Shown: positions 1 to 7,447, counted from the stretch's first letter. The stretch: DNA of 28,644 bases from an uncultured Clostridium sp. (GCA_946008205.1 CAMGAZ010000001.1:1-28644), one strand, 5' to 3'. Notes: a model not told the origin generated them from the sequence alone. Numbers and translations: made by a program.

Positions 1-76
1 TGACTTATTCTATGTTATCATTATTTTTAATAATAGACCCTTTTGTCTTAGGTTCACTCAATTTTTCCAAAATCGC

Positions 77-703
77 TCACGCGACTAGGCCCCACCATCT
101 AGGGATTATAACTTCATTCAGGATCGTGCCATCTACCCCGACGACCTCTTCTATAGTCCCATCGGTCCTACGTTTACCTCTCGAGGTCTCACGGGCAGCC
201 ACATTATCTATATACGAGCCATTCTTAAATAATATCTTGGTATAATCTTTTGATTTTGTTGTACCTTTACCCCTTCCCTCATAAATCTCGTTCTTAAGAG
301 CGGGAATAAGCTCGCATAATTCATCAACTTTCTCTGCTAAGATACCAGAGGCCTGTTCCTTACCACCAGAGGTTACGAACGAGTGTGAGTTAGGATAGAG
401 TATGGCTTTTACCATCTTGGCTAATACCGCGAGGAACGACTTCGAGTATGCGCGAGGGTAGACGGCATATACATACTTATGCCTAAGAGCCGCACGCAAG
501 AATACGCGCTGATAGTAATAGAACCGGAATTTATTATCTGGATTCAAACTTGCAAGCCAATCTACAAACAAATCTGGATACCATCTAAAAAATGAAATTA
601 TTTTTCTACCTTCTGCAACAGCATCCTTGAGGCGTTCTTCAGACATACCCATTTTAACAGTTTCTTTAGAATGAGAAAGATTTAATAAGTCATTAAGCGC
701 CAT
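77..703 (-). CDS. terL: Terminase large subunit, N-terminal part (interrupted)
   Basis: ATPase of the DNA-packaging motor. Over 208 residues it shows a Walker-A-like loop PRAYSKS (about residue 83), a TSGGKEQA segment (about 111) and the conserved ARETSRGKRR...TIEEVVGVDGTILNEVIIP stretch (about 168-201; TIEE is probably the Walker B end). Just after IIP the similarity stops and the frame ends within seven codons (RWWGLVA, TGA). A complete terminase would run several hundred residues further with the nuclease domain, so this is a first exon or a truncated gene. It starts 11 bp inside the end of the upstream gene, after an AGAGGAAG ribosome site, so the two are translationally coupled. The family call is firm; the nature of the break is not. 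Confidence 0.85.
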   Translation of the reverse strand: MALNDLLNLSHSKETVKMGMSEERLKDAVAEGRKIISFFRWYPDLFVDWLASLNPDNKFRFYYYQRVFLRAALRHKYVYAVYPRAYSKSFLAVLAKMVKAILYPNSHSFVTSGGKEQASGILAEKVDELCELIPALKNEIYEGRGKGTTKSKDYTKILFKNGSYIDNVAARETSRGKRRTDGTIEEVVGVDGTILNEVIIPRWWGLVA

Positions 704-1886
704 CTTCTTCCTCTCTTTCTATATCTGCGGCAAGTTCTTGCTCTTCAAACGCGCGCAGCTCCTGATAATCCTCTAAAGGCGAGTATTCTGGATCTTCGTC
801 TGCAAACTTCATTATTTCATCAATAGCATCCTGTTCTGTATGTTCATTTTCTTTTTCTATTGCTTTAATAGCACTTTCAATTAGCATATCAAGACTTGAT
901 TCAGTTTGTACAAGAGTGCGCAAGTAGCGTTTGGTATCTGCCAATGTCTCATCTACTCTGTCTTGCGGTTCTGGCGTATAATATTGCGGAATAAAACCAC
1001 CTTCTTGTTCACAAAGCGCGACAAACTTACCAAGACAATCAATTCCCTTAGATTCATCGCGGAGCTGGCTTGAAGTGAATTTGTTCTGCTTCATAAGGGT
1101 TTCATACACGCGTGTGAGCTTTTGGAACCCGTCCACGTCTCCAAGGTCTATTAACTGGTGGGCTTTGAGCGAGGTCTTGCAAATCATTTTTAAACTATCG
1201 CGCTCGCCCGCGGTCTGTATGTCATAGGATTCATTCATTTCAACCCAAAGTTGTTCTAACTTAACCCACTCATCAGGAGAATATGAACTACCCCATTTAA
1301 TAGAAAGATAATTAATATCATCTTCAGTTAATCCTAATTCTTCCGCAGATTGCGTATTAGATGCAAGAGGAGAAGAAATAGTTGCGCTTTCTGCTGCGGC
1401 TTTGCGCTCAGCTTCTTTAAAAATTTCTGGCTTTTCTAATGGCGCGCGGTCTTCCTCAAGGGTCTTTTGAATCTCGCTCTCGGTCTTTCCCTGCTGGCGC
1501 ATTGACACTTCTTTTTCATTATCTTCTACCTTCATAAGGTATTCAGTATCATTCCACCTGTATTTCTTATATTGCGCCATTCGCATCGCGCCCAAGTATC
1601 TACCTATAACGGTCATACCATTAACCTTGGCTGGGTCTTGACAGTAGGTTTTAAGTAACTTATTCCAAACGCGCGGTATGTAAGGCACGTCCGCTTCTTG
1701 TAAAATTGGTAAATAAGTATCTGCGTCCCAGTTGTCTACATTCATTGTGATACACTTTTTACAAATATTCATATAACCATTGTTTTTAGCATATTTTTCC
1801 AAATTACTTTTATAAAAACTATCTTCAACATATGTAGATTTACATTTTTCGCAGTAAATTTTTCTTTTTGTTGATGATCTTCCCAA
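693..1886 (-). CDS. Zinc-finger protein next to terminase (possible small terminase)
   Basis: A 397-residue protein not recognised by name. The start is TTG, set by a strong GGAGGTG site 8 nt upstream; no ATG lies near it. The N-terminus (about residues 11-45) carries a Cys4 finger of CxxC...CxxC form. The middle is charged, with an Ala/Glu-rich helical section (about 130-180), and the C-terminus is very acidic (EREEEDGA). Its position directly before terL with an 11-bp overlap makes a packaging role, such as DNA recognition by a small-terminase-like protein, plausible, though it is long for a classic TerS. It follows the 1933-2982 gene across a terminator hairpin. Function is inferred from position only. 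Confidence 0.7.
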   Translation of the reverse strand: MGRSSTKRKIYCEKCKSTYVEDSFYKSNLEKYAKNNGYMNICKKCITMNVDNWDADTYLPILQEADVPYIPRVWNKLLKTYCQDPAKVNGMTVIGRYLGAMRMAQYKKYRWNDTEYLMKVEDNEKEVSMRQQGKTESEIQKTLEEDRAPLEKPEIFKEAERKAAAESATISSPLASNTQSAEELGLTEDDINYLSIKWGSSYSPDEWVKLEQLWVEMNESYDIQTAGERDSLKMICKTSLKAHQLIDLGDVDGFQKLTRVYETLMKQNKFTSSQLRDESKGIDCLGKFVALCEQEGGFIPQYYTPEPQDRVDETLADTKRYLRTLVQTESSLDMLIESAIKAIEKENEHTEQDAIDEIMKFADEDPEYSPLEDYQELRAFEEQELAADIEREEEDGA

Positions 1887-1913
1887 AAAGATAACACCTC
1901 CTTTATTTTATAT

Positions 1914-1953
1914 AAAAAAAGGTCAGACCATATTATAGAGGTCTGACCTTTTT
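1914..1953 (-). terminator. Bidirectional hairpin terminator overlapping a stop codon
   Basis: Perfect 9-bp stem (1921-1929 with 1940-1948) flanked by an A7 run and a T5 run, so it has U-tracts on both strands. It contains the stop of the 1933-2982 gene and sits just before the GGAGGTG site of the next gene, so it could attenuate transcription into the terminase genes. Confidence 0.75.
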
Positions 1954-2982
1954 ATTTCGACATTCTTTACAAATACTATAAAGTCCATCCTTGCTTGTTT
2001 TATTTCTAGTAAAATAACGAGGAATAGATAATTTATTTTGACCACATTTTGAACAACGTTTATATTTACCTTTTTCCTTTTCCGTATAATACCATTCAAG
2101 CCATTCTTCTTGCGCTTGTTCTGCTATTGTATTAGGTATCTTGCGACACCACAGAGAAGAAATAAATTCTTCTGAATATTCTACTTTAAAATCTTGCATT
2201 AATTTTTCTCGTATTTGAGAATTTGTTTTTCCATCTATCTTAGCAATAGCAATAGCATAAAGAATAGGATGTTTTGAAAGCGCGCGTTCGCTTAAGGCGT
2301 CAAAATCTCGTACCGCGGACCACATATCAGCGTTAAGTTCTTCTGAACAGTCCTGGTGCAATCGCGAGTAATTTTGAAGCATCTGCGCGCATACATCATT
2401 TCTTAAAAATGAAAAGCCTTCAATATTAAAGACACCTTCTTCATTTATTGAGATTTCTTCATTTAAAAAGATAACCGTCTTAGTTTTTGTAATTGCTTTA
2501 GGAATAATTGGAGGTCTATTACTCATTTTCATTAAGTATTGGTCTCTTCTCATTTCTATAAGCATTTTTTTTATCGCATATTTATTTCTTACCTCAGAGG
2601 TTTCTTTTAGTCTATCTTCCCAAAATTTTATTGTATCGAGCATCTGTTGCAAATCTTTATTTTCTTCTATGTCGCGCTTAGTAATAGTAATTTTAGGAGC
2701 TAAAAGCACATTTTTATTATCTGAAGTTAAATTATATATTCCATCTTCGCCGCCATCTAATTGAGAAACCAAGCCCTCAAATGAAGTTTCACGTTTTGCT
2801 ATAGTAGTCGCGCGATTAGAAGTTGTAACTTCTTTAGAGCGTTCTTTTTTTTCTATTGCAAAAACTAAATAATCGGCGAGGGTTTCTAGTGTTCGAGAAG
2901 ATGGATTAGGATTTTCTGCCAGAAATTCATTTACTTTTTGTAAACGCTCTTCTGGGTCTGTTATTTTTTTATCTACTATCAT
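1933..2982 (-). CDS. Hypothetical protein with C-terminal Cys4 zinc finger
   Basis: A 349-residue protein that is first in the leftward operon and not recognised by name. The N-terminal 150 residues are charged and helical (EERLQKVNEFLAENPNP and onwards). The C-terminal 40 residues hold CSKCGQNKLSIPRYF...GLYSICKECRNKK, a CxxC-x(n)-CxxC finger of the same type found at the N-terminus of the next protein downstream (693-1886). The stop codon lies inside a terminator hairpin. The promoter candidate is at 3044-3072. The ribosome site is weak (GGAATGG, rather far from ATG). A DNA-binding or packaging accessory role is possible from context. Confidence 0.75.
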   Translation of the reverse strand: MIVDKKITDPEERLQKVNEFLAENPNPSSRTLETLADYLVFAIEKKERSKEVTTSNRATTIAKRETSFEGLVSQLDGGEDGIYNLTSDNKNVLLAPKITITKRDIEENKDLQQMLDTIKFWEDRLKETSEVRNKYAIKKMLIEMRRDQYLMKMSNRPPIIPKAITKTKTVIFLNEEISINEEGVFNIEGFSFLRNDVCAQMLQNYSRLHQDCSEELNADMWSAVRDFDALSERALSKHPILYAIAIAKIDGKTNSQIREKLMQDFKVEYSEEFISSLWCRKIPNTIAEQAQEEWLEWYYTEKEKGKYKRCSKCGQNKLSIPRYFTRNKTSKDGLYSICKECRNKKVRPL

Positions 2983-3043
2983 TTTAGTTTATCAAACCAT
3001 TCCGCTTATTATAATTTTTTTCTTTTTACCAATTAACAAATAT

Positions 3044-3072
3044 ATTATACCAAAATTTTTATCTTTCGTCAA
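3044..3072 (-). promoter_or_regulatory. Promoter for the leftward packaging operon
   Basis: On the minus strand TTGACG, 17 bp, TATAAT. It lies about 60 bp before the start codon at 2982 and is divergent from the promoter at 3108. Confidence 0.65.
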
Positions 3073-3107
3073 GCGTATTTGCCCAAAAAAAATGCGCCGC
3101 AGCAAAT

Positions 3108-3136
3108 TTGACAATGCAAAAAATTTATGCTAAAAT
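3108..3136 (+). promoter_or_regulatory. Promoter, rightward, distal
   Basis: TTGACA, 17 bp, TAAAAT. Its start would be about 36 bp from the divergent minus-strand promoter. The 2983-3350 gap otherwise holds only this pair, the proximal promoter at 3271 and A/T-rich DNA. Confidence 0.6.
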
Positions 3137-3270
3137 TTTGTTGTAAACAAAAAACAAACAAAAAAAAGCAAAAACTGTGTCGAGGTCTAGACTAAAACTC
3201 TATTATAAAAATTATAAAAAATATTATATAATAAATATATAAAGAAAAAGAAAGAAAGCGCAAAGAAAAA

Positions 3271-3299
3271 TTGGAAAACACAAAAAATTATGATATAAT
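3271..3299 (+). promoter_or_regulatory. Promoter proximal to the AbrB gene
   Basis: TTGGAA, 17 bp, TATAAT, followed about 40 bp later by the ribosome site of the 3351 gene. Confidence 0.55.
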
Positions 3300-3350
3300 A
3301 AATATATCAATTCACTTAAAAAATTATTGCAAAAGGAAAGGAAAAATAAA

Positions 3351-3638
3351 ATGAATTTAATAAATGAAAGCGCAAGCCGCAAGATTGATGATTTAGGCAG
3401 AATAACTATTCCTAAGAATATGAGAAAAAGATTAAATGTAAGAGCGGGAGAGGATTTAGATTTTTATAGTTTAGAACATGAAGGTAAATATTATGTATGT
3501 TTAACTTCTAAGCGGAATCCGCCATCTTATAAATATAAAGTAGTAACAGATATTTTTAAAGAATATAATATAGAAGTACCAAAAGAATTTTTAGATGCAA
3601 TAGCAAAAGAAACATTTGAAGCAAGAGAAGAAAAGTAA
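3351..3638 (+). CDS. AbrB/SpoVT-family DNA-binding protein
   Basis: A 95-residue swapped-hairpin DNA-binding protein. The diagnostic motif is RKIDDLGRITIPKNMRKRLNV (about residues 8-28), followed by AGEDLDFYSLE; the family dimerises and binds AT-rich DNA as a regulator. The C-terminal 40 residues are an extra charged tail, so it is longer than a minimal AbrB domain. The start is the ATG at 3351 because AAAGGAAAGG precedes it by about 7 nt; an in-frame TTG at 3327 lacks a ribosome site. A second, shorter AbrB protein lies at 17158-17334. Candidate targets include the palindromes of the accessory island, by inference only. Confidence 0.85.
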   Translation: MNLINESASRKIDDLGRITIPKNMRKRLNVRAGEDLDFYSLEHEGKYYVCLTSKRNPPSYKYKVVTDIFKEYNIEVPKEFLDAIAKETFEAREEK

Positions 3639-3650
3639 AGGAGAAAGAGA

Positions 3651-3734
3651 ATGTTTGCGATATTAATAATTTTAGGATTTATATTTTTACCAACTTATTG
3701 TATGATTAAAGCGCAGGAAATGAATAAATATTAA
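3651..3734 (+). CDS. 27-residue single-pass membrane peptide
   Basis: ATG follows AAAGGAGAAAGAGA, an excellent ribosome site 12 nt after the AbrB stop. The product is MFAILIILGFIFLPTYCMIK plus seven residues: one hydrophobic helix and a short charged tail. The excellent ribosome site and the operon position argue that it is real. Such peptides in phages can act on the host membrane (holin-like, exclusion), but nothing here decides that. Confidence 0.6.
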   Translation: MFAILIILGFIFLPTYCMIKAQEMNKY

Positions 3735-3837
3735 TTTTTAACACGCAAGAGCAAAGAAAAAAGGAGCGCAGACTCTGATAAAAATTTGTCAGACACTGGC
3801 GCGTCTTATTTTAAAACATGGAAAGGAATAAAAGAGT

Positions 3838-4443
3838 ATGATAAATAATTATCAGAGTTTGCCGCCTGAAGAGCATGGCATCATTACCAACGCATGCATT
3901 TATAATATGAGTAATGCTGTGCGCGCGTCTAAATATCCTATGGCGGCAGATGTAAGTAAGTGTACTGATGAAATTAAGGATATTACAAAGAAACTTGCAA
4001 ACGCGCCTCGCGGAAGTGGACATGACAATTTTCTGCATGGAATTTTACTGGGATTTGATTTGACGCTTAGTAATAAGGCGTGGGTTGAATGGGAAAGGTA
4101 TCACTTCCAGGACATAGTCAGCTCTCAAAGTACTATGCACAGAATCGTAAAATTGGTAGATGAGAATGACCCTTTTAATGAGTGGGTTACTGATAATACG
4201 AAAGAAGAAGTTAGAAGATTGGTTGATGAATATAATAATGCTTCTAAGGAAGAGAAAGATGATGCTTATTTGACGCTTTTGTATAATGTGCCAAGTGGAT
4301 TAAAGTTGACTGCGGGAATTGTAACGAATATGGGTCAGATAAAGACAATGATAGGACAAAGAGAATTTCATAGACTGCCAGAATGGAGATACGTGATTGC
4401 TTATTTTAAAAAGGTGAGTGATTGGCTAGGAGTTGCCTTATAG
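3838..4443 (+). CDS. ThyX-like phage protein (distant flavin-dependent thymidylate synthase fold)
   Basis: A 201-residue protein. The segment WERYHFQDIVSSQSTMHR (about 85-102) is laid out like the ThyX signature, in which an RHR motif precedes spaced Ser and Arg residues. TNMGQIKTMIGQREFHRLPEW (about 164-184) resembles the ThyX C-terminal region before its AQxEIR block. The canonical RHRxxSxNE is not conserved, so dUMP methylation activity cannot be claimed. The ribosome site is GGAAAGGA before the ATG. The last codons form a GGAGTTGCC/GGCAACTCC hairpin around the stop. It stands alone between the AbrB pair and the accessory island. The gene is certain; the family is tentative. Confidence 0.6.
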   Translation: MINNYQSLPPEEHGIITNACIYNMSNAVRASKYPMAADVSKCTDEIKDITKKLANAPRGSGHDNFLHGILLGFDLTLSNKAWVEWERYHFQDIVSSQSTMHRIVKLVDENDPFNEWVTDNTKEEVRRLVDEYNNASKEEKDDAYLTLLYNVPSGLKLTAGIVTNMGQIKTMIGQREFHRLPEWRYVIAYFKKVSDWLGVAL

Positions 4444-4451
4444 GCAACTCC
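4429..4451 (+). terminator. Hairpin around the stop codon of the ThyX-like gene
   Basis: 9-bp perfect stem (4429-4437 with 4443-4451) and a TTATA loop. The downstream sequence is only weakly T-rich, so it is a poor terminator or an mRNA 3' stabiliser. Confidence 0.5.
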
Positions 4452-4875
4452 AAATGGTTTTAAGACTTCCCGTCTTTTAATTTTAAAATGGTTTTAAGAA
4501 AGTTTTTTTCCAGGCAATCTCGATATGCTTCACAATTTAAAGATTTACCCGTAATATACCCGCCCCACCTGTATTTTTAACTGATAAAAATATAACAAAT
4601 GTATTGTTGACTTGTTCAACTATTGTATAAAACAATTAAAATACACCCTGCTACACTGTAAACGTATAAAAGCCGTTTATAGTGTTTTTTTATGTGTTAT
4701 TGATACATTACACCTATAAGCATATAAAATCGCTTAAAACGCAATTTAAAGTCTTACAAGCCTATATATGATATATTCATGTGGTCGCTATTGCATCAGT
4801 TCTATATTTAATTAGTTACATCAAACAAATAAAAATTCAGATCTGAAAAAAATTGAAAAAAACTAAAAAAAGTAT
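4452..4875. other. Non-coding stretch with a short promoter-terminator unit
   Basis: No convincing gene. It holds two copies of ATGGTTTTAAG (about 4455 and 4489), a possible promoter (TTGTTG, 16 bp, TATAAA, ending near 4631) and a terminator at 4653-4691. The rest is AT-rich without clear structure. Confidence 0.5.
4653..4691 (+). terminator. Terminator without an upstream gene
   Basis: 12-bp stem with one G-U pair (4653-4664 with 4674-4685) followed by seven T. The only upstream element within 100 bp is a weak promoter, so any transcript would be about 50 nt. Confidence 0.65.
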
Positions 4876-4904
4876 TTGACATTGATTCGTAGGTTTGTTA
4901 TTAT
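4876..4904 (+). promoter_or_regulatory. First cassette, upstream promoter P1
   Basis: TTGACA, 17 bp, TATTAT. A GCGTT/AACGC hairpin lies just downstream (about 4920-4936). Confidence 0.65.
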
Positions 4905-4958
4905 AATGGTGCGGACGGCGTTAAGGTCGAACGCAAGAAAAAAAATAAAAAATAAGGC

Positions 4959-4988
4959 TTGACAAACAAGTCTGAACGGTAGTAAAAT
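4959..4988 (+). promoter_or_regulatory. First cassette, downstream promoter P2 and structured leader
   Basis: TTGACA, 18 bp, TAAAAT, 83 bp after P1. The -10 lies in an ACGGTA/TACCGT dyad (4977-4998). The leader to the ATG at 5120 contains a CCCGAC/GTCGGG stem (about 5017-5048) and then a GCGG/CCGC stem, and ends in a GGAGG site. Confidence 0.6.
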
Positions 4989-5119
4989 GATTACCGTAGA
5001 CAACTTAATACAGAGACACCCGACCGCGTGAAATAGGCTTTAAAGTCGGGGCGGCACGAAATAAGACCGCACAAAACGTATAACTATTGAAACATTAATA
5101 TAATTGGAGGTAAATTAAA

Positions 5120-5404
5120 ATGTTAAAATTAAAGTGTAATACGACTAACGTGAGACCTGAAATAGCTGCTGTAGTGACGGCAGCTTTAAATAAATCGTAC
5201 TGGATGAATGATGTTAAATGCATCATTCGACATAACAGTATTGAGTTTAATTCACGTCATTCAAGCTGGACTGTCGACATAGAGTTCGACCGTCAGACTA
5301 AAAAATATGAAGTCTGTTGGTTTGAAAATAATGTCGCTGACAAAATGATTATAATGGATTCTCCGGAACTCATTATAATGACCGTCATGGACACGTTTTT
5401 TTAA
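5120..5404 (+). CDS. Hypothetical 94-residue cassette protein
   Basis: ATG follows TTGGAGGTAAATTAAA. Not recognised. An N-terminal helix (about 12-26) is followed by beta-rich sequence with Trp and Cys (WTVDIEFDRQ, YEVCWFENN), a small alpha/beta layout. First gene of a four-gene cassette (5120-6315) with 1-14 bp between genes. The DNA is odd: perfect short inverted repeats occur at 5206-5228 (8 bp), 5294-5316 (6 bp) and 5348-5379 (9 bp). GCGC is rare here compared with the packaging genes. Confidence 0.7.
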   Translation: MLKLKCNTTNVRPEIAAVVTAALNKSYWMNDVKCIIRHNSIEFNSRHSSWTVDIEFDRQTKKYEVCWFENNVADKMIIMDSPELIIMTVMDTFF

Positions 5405-5415
5405 GGGGGCAAATT

Positions 5416-5661
5416 ATGTTACAAGATAGTAAATATTATATGAAAAAACTTTATAAATCTTTAAGTCCTTGTGAAACAATGTTTCATAAGGACGGACTTA
5501 TAAACATAGAAAGCAACATATCTGACAGATGCGTTGCTATTCTATGGATGTTTCATTATGCTGTTGTAAGCAATAACGGTATAGTGAAACAGTGGCACGG
5601 TGGACGTGCAAAACAGTATGCATTAAAATATGCATACGAAATATTAGAGAGAGAGGTATAA
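5416..5661 (+). CDS. Hypothetical 81-residue cassette protein
   Basis: Ribosome site GGGGGCAA before the ATG, 11 bp after the previous stop. Not recognised. It is a compact basic/aromatic protein with a C-terminal helix (KQYALKYAYEILEREV) and Cys at about 17 and 37. The coding DNA contains a 13-bp stem with a 3-nt loop (5465-5493, one G-U), a 12-bp stem with one bulge (5506-5545), a GCACG/CGTGC stem (5595-5609) and an 8-bp stem (5616-5637). It ends 1 bp before the next gene, so the two are probably coupled. Confidence 0.7.
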   Translation: MLQDSKYYMKKLYKSLSPCETMFHKDGLINIESNISDRCVAILWMFHYAVVSNNGIVKQWHGGRAKQYALKYAYEILEREV

Positions 5662-5662
5662 T

Positions 5663-5956
5663 ATGGTAAAAAAAATAGTTGGTATGTTATTAATAGGCGT
5701 TGTGATAGGCTATTGTCTACCACATACGCCAGTTCTCACCGATATAAAAGATGGTGAGAATTACGCTGTTGCTACATTCTTGGAGGATTCTAAGAATGTA
5801 GGTAATGGCGTATTCATTTATGACGGCGGTCATAGTACCGCCAGTAATAAGCAGGTGATTGATTCGCCTATAAAACGCGCACCATTACATGATGGTGCAA
5901 ATTATATAGTTAAACTCAGCAATGATTCAATTGTTGAATGGTACAGATTAAAATAA
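5663..5956 (+). CDS. Small membrane-anchored or exported protein
   Basis: 97 residues. The N-terminus MVKKIVGMLLIGVVIGYCLP is a signal or anchor: two Lys then a hydrophobic run. The Cys could be lipidated, although IGYC is not a good lipobox. The C-terminal part ends DGANYIVKLSNDSIVEWY, which matches DGKTYMVELSN...DIVIGW at the end of the 7499-7786 protein; the two are distant paralogs in different cassettes. GAGAGAGGT precedes the ATG. The coding DNA is dense in hairpins: 8 bp (5733-5760), 10 bp (5772-5801), 6 bp (5825-5842), 7 bp (5879-5898), 6 bp (5925-5939). An envelope role such as superinfection exclusion is possible but unproven. Confidence 0.65.
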   Translation: MVKKIVGMLLIGVVIGYCLPHTPVLTDIKDGENYAVATFLEDSKNVGNGVFIYDGGHSTASNKQVIDSPIKRAPLHDGANYIVKLSNDSIVEWYRLK

Positions 5957-5970
5957 GGAGGTAAAAAATT

Positions 5971-6315
5971 ATGAAAAGCAATAGAATTAATACAATCACA
6001 CTGGCTGATTATAGTCAGTTTGTTGACGGCAAGCATCGCAACGGTGGATGTTACGGCTATGATACTATATACACATATAGTCCTGAACAGGATAGGTTTA
6101 CACGTGAGTGGTGTACTACGTGTGAACTCACACCAGACGGAGAGCCGGTTGACGGTTATCCACTGTATGCAACTATCAGCGAATTGATAGATTTTGTCCG
6201 TCAATCCGCTGATACGCCAAATTGCGCCGTATACGTAAATGACGTATGTGTGTGGGAGTCTACTCCGATAGACTCCCATGATATAGACGAATCAAGTCTA
6301 TATCTTGACGAATAA
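5971..6315 (+). CDS. Hypothetical 114-residue acidic protein
   Basis: AAGGAGG precedes the ATG. Not recognised. It has a Cys-x-x-Cys (WCTTCEL, about residue 48), a TISELIDFVRQ helix and an acidic C-terminus (SHDIDESSLYLDE). Last gene of the first cassette; the terminator begins right after the stop. The coding DNA carries stems at 6064-6081 (7 bp), 6100-6123 (6 bp), 6173-6190 (6 bp), 6231-6247 (6 bp), 6253-6278 (10 bp) and 6280-6304 (9 bp). Confidence 0.65.
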   Translation: MKSNRINTITLADYSQFVDGKHRNGGCYGYDTIYTYSPEQDRFTREWCTTCELTPDGEPVDGYPLYATISELIDFVRQSADTPNCAVYVNDVCVWESTPIDSHDIDESSLYLDE

Positions 6316-6345
6316 AAACAAGGGCGTTACGCCCTTGTTTTTTTT
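6316..6345 (+). terminator. Terminator of the first cassette
   Basis: 11-bp stem (6316-6326 with 6330-6340), TTA loop, then T8. Confidence 0.9.
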
Positions 6346-6349
6346 ATTT

Positions 6350-7418
6350 AAAGTGAACATACGTTCGTTTCACAAGTTAGTTAGTTAATCCTAACCAACG
6401 AACGTATGTTCGCTTTAGTACATTAAAGGGGTAAAGTAATTGCCCTGCACAAGAATATGCTTTAATGCTTTAGTGTATTAAAGTAATTTACATTTCATTT
6501 ATTAACTGTTCCACTTTAGTGTATTAAAGTGTTTCATTTGTTTATGATTTTCTTTTTTCGCTTTAATGCGATAAAGTATTTTACAAATGAAATATTGAAC
6601 TGTTCCACTTTATCACTTTAACGCGTTAAAGCAAGAAAATCATAAATCATTGCACTTTACCACTTTAATGTGGTGAAGTGCTGAAGCCGAGCCAAGACGC
6701 TGCATCTTTTTGGTCACTTGTTGCGTCTTGGCTCGGCATTTAATTGAATTGTGAATTACTGATTTTTTAATTGAAAAGTGCATAGAGCAAAAGTGAAATA
6801 TTGTACCCGAAACTATTGACCTCTGCATAAAAACACAAATGAATTATTAGTTAGTTCCATAGTTGCTGCCGCAACGTTCCACTTTTCATTATCCTCTTCA
6901 ATTTTTTCTGGTGTTGTAATCTCCTGTTCTCGATTGAATTTATAAATATATTGAGGTGTTCGAGAACAGGTGTTTAGTTCACAAGTAAAGTGTACGTGTG
7001 TTCGCTATTGCAATGTTCTTAAAAGAACAAGTATGTGGTTAAAAAGAACAAATATTCAGCTTATATGTTCTTTAATCGAACAAAAGAGAATAGATAAAAG
7101 AACTAATATGCAGAATATTTGTTTTAAAAAGCCAAAAAGACCAGTTGACGAACAAATATTCGGAATAAAAAGAATGAAATAGGTGTATATGTGGCTAAAA
7201 AGAACAAATATTTAGATTATGTGTCCGGGTCACAAGCAATAGAAGAACTAATATGCAGAACGCACGTTTGTGCTGCGTGCGATAAAAGAACTAATATGTA
7301 GAACATATATTCATGAACCAATATGTAGAACAGAGGTTTAAAGAACGTATGTATACAGAACAAATATTTGGAATGAGATTGTACTGAAATAAAAATAATA
7401 TAAAATGCGTAAAATGTA
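6350..7418. repeat. Inter-cassette palindrome block R1
   Basis: Non-coding. In order: a 20-bp inverted repeat with one mismatch (6350-6369 with 6397-6416) whose arms contain GAAC/GTTC dyads; five exact CTTTA-N6-TAAAG boxes (6413, 6468, 6514, 6561, 6616); a near-perfect GCACTTTACCAC dyad near 6655; a 15-bp perfect stem (6686-6700 with 6723-6737); the conserved CCCGAAACTATTGACC (6806-6821); then from about 6960 to 7380 a run of degenerate GAACA/TGTTC and AACTAATATGCAGAAC units. Open frames here only read through repeats. Confidence 0.8.
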
Positions 7419-7447
7419 TTGACAAATATATAAATCTGTAGTAATAT
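7419..7447 (+). promoter_or_regulatory. Promoter of the second cassette
   Basis: TTGACA, 17 bp, TAATAT, with CTGTAG just before the -10 and ATAAGTTAA after it. Confidence 0.75.

Noticed and set aside
1..76. TGA read as an amino acid in the terminase (genetic code change)
   Set aside because: Reading through gives only 24 more codons without terminase similarity before TAA, and other genes use normal stops.
3811..4038. Minus-strand frame over the ThyX-like gene
   Set aside because: Shadow of the 3838-4443 gene; no ribosome site and no recognisable product.
6815..6850. TTGACC in the CCCGAAACTATTGACC core as a -35 box
   Set aside because: None of the three copies has a -10-like hexamer 16-18 bp downstream.
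6640..7182. Open frames in block R1 (minus 6640-6828, plus 6970-7182)
   Set aside because: They read through the stem-loop and the GAACA repeats, have no ribosome site, and give repetitive products (KRTN-type units).
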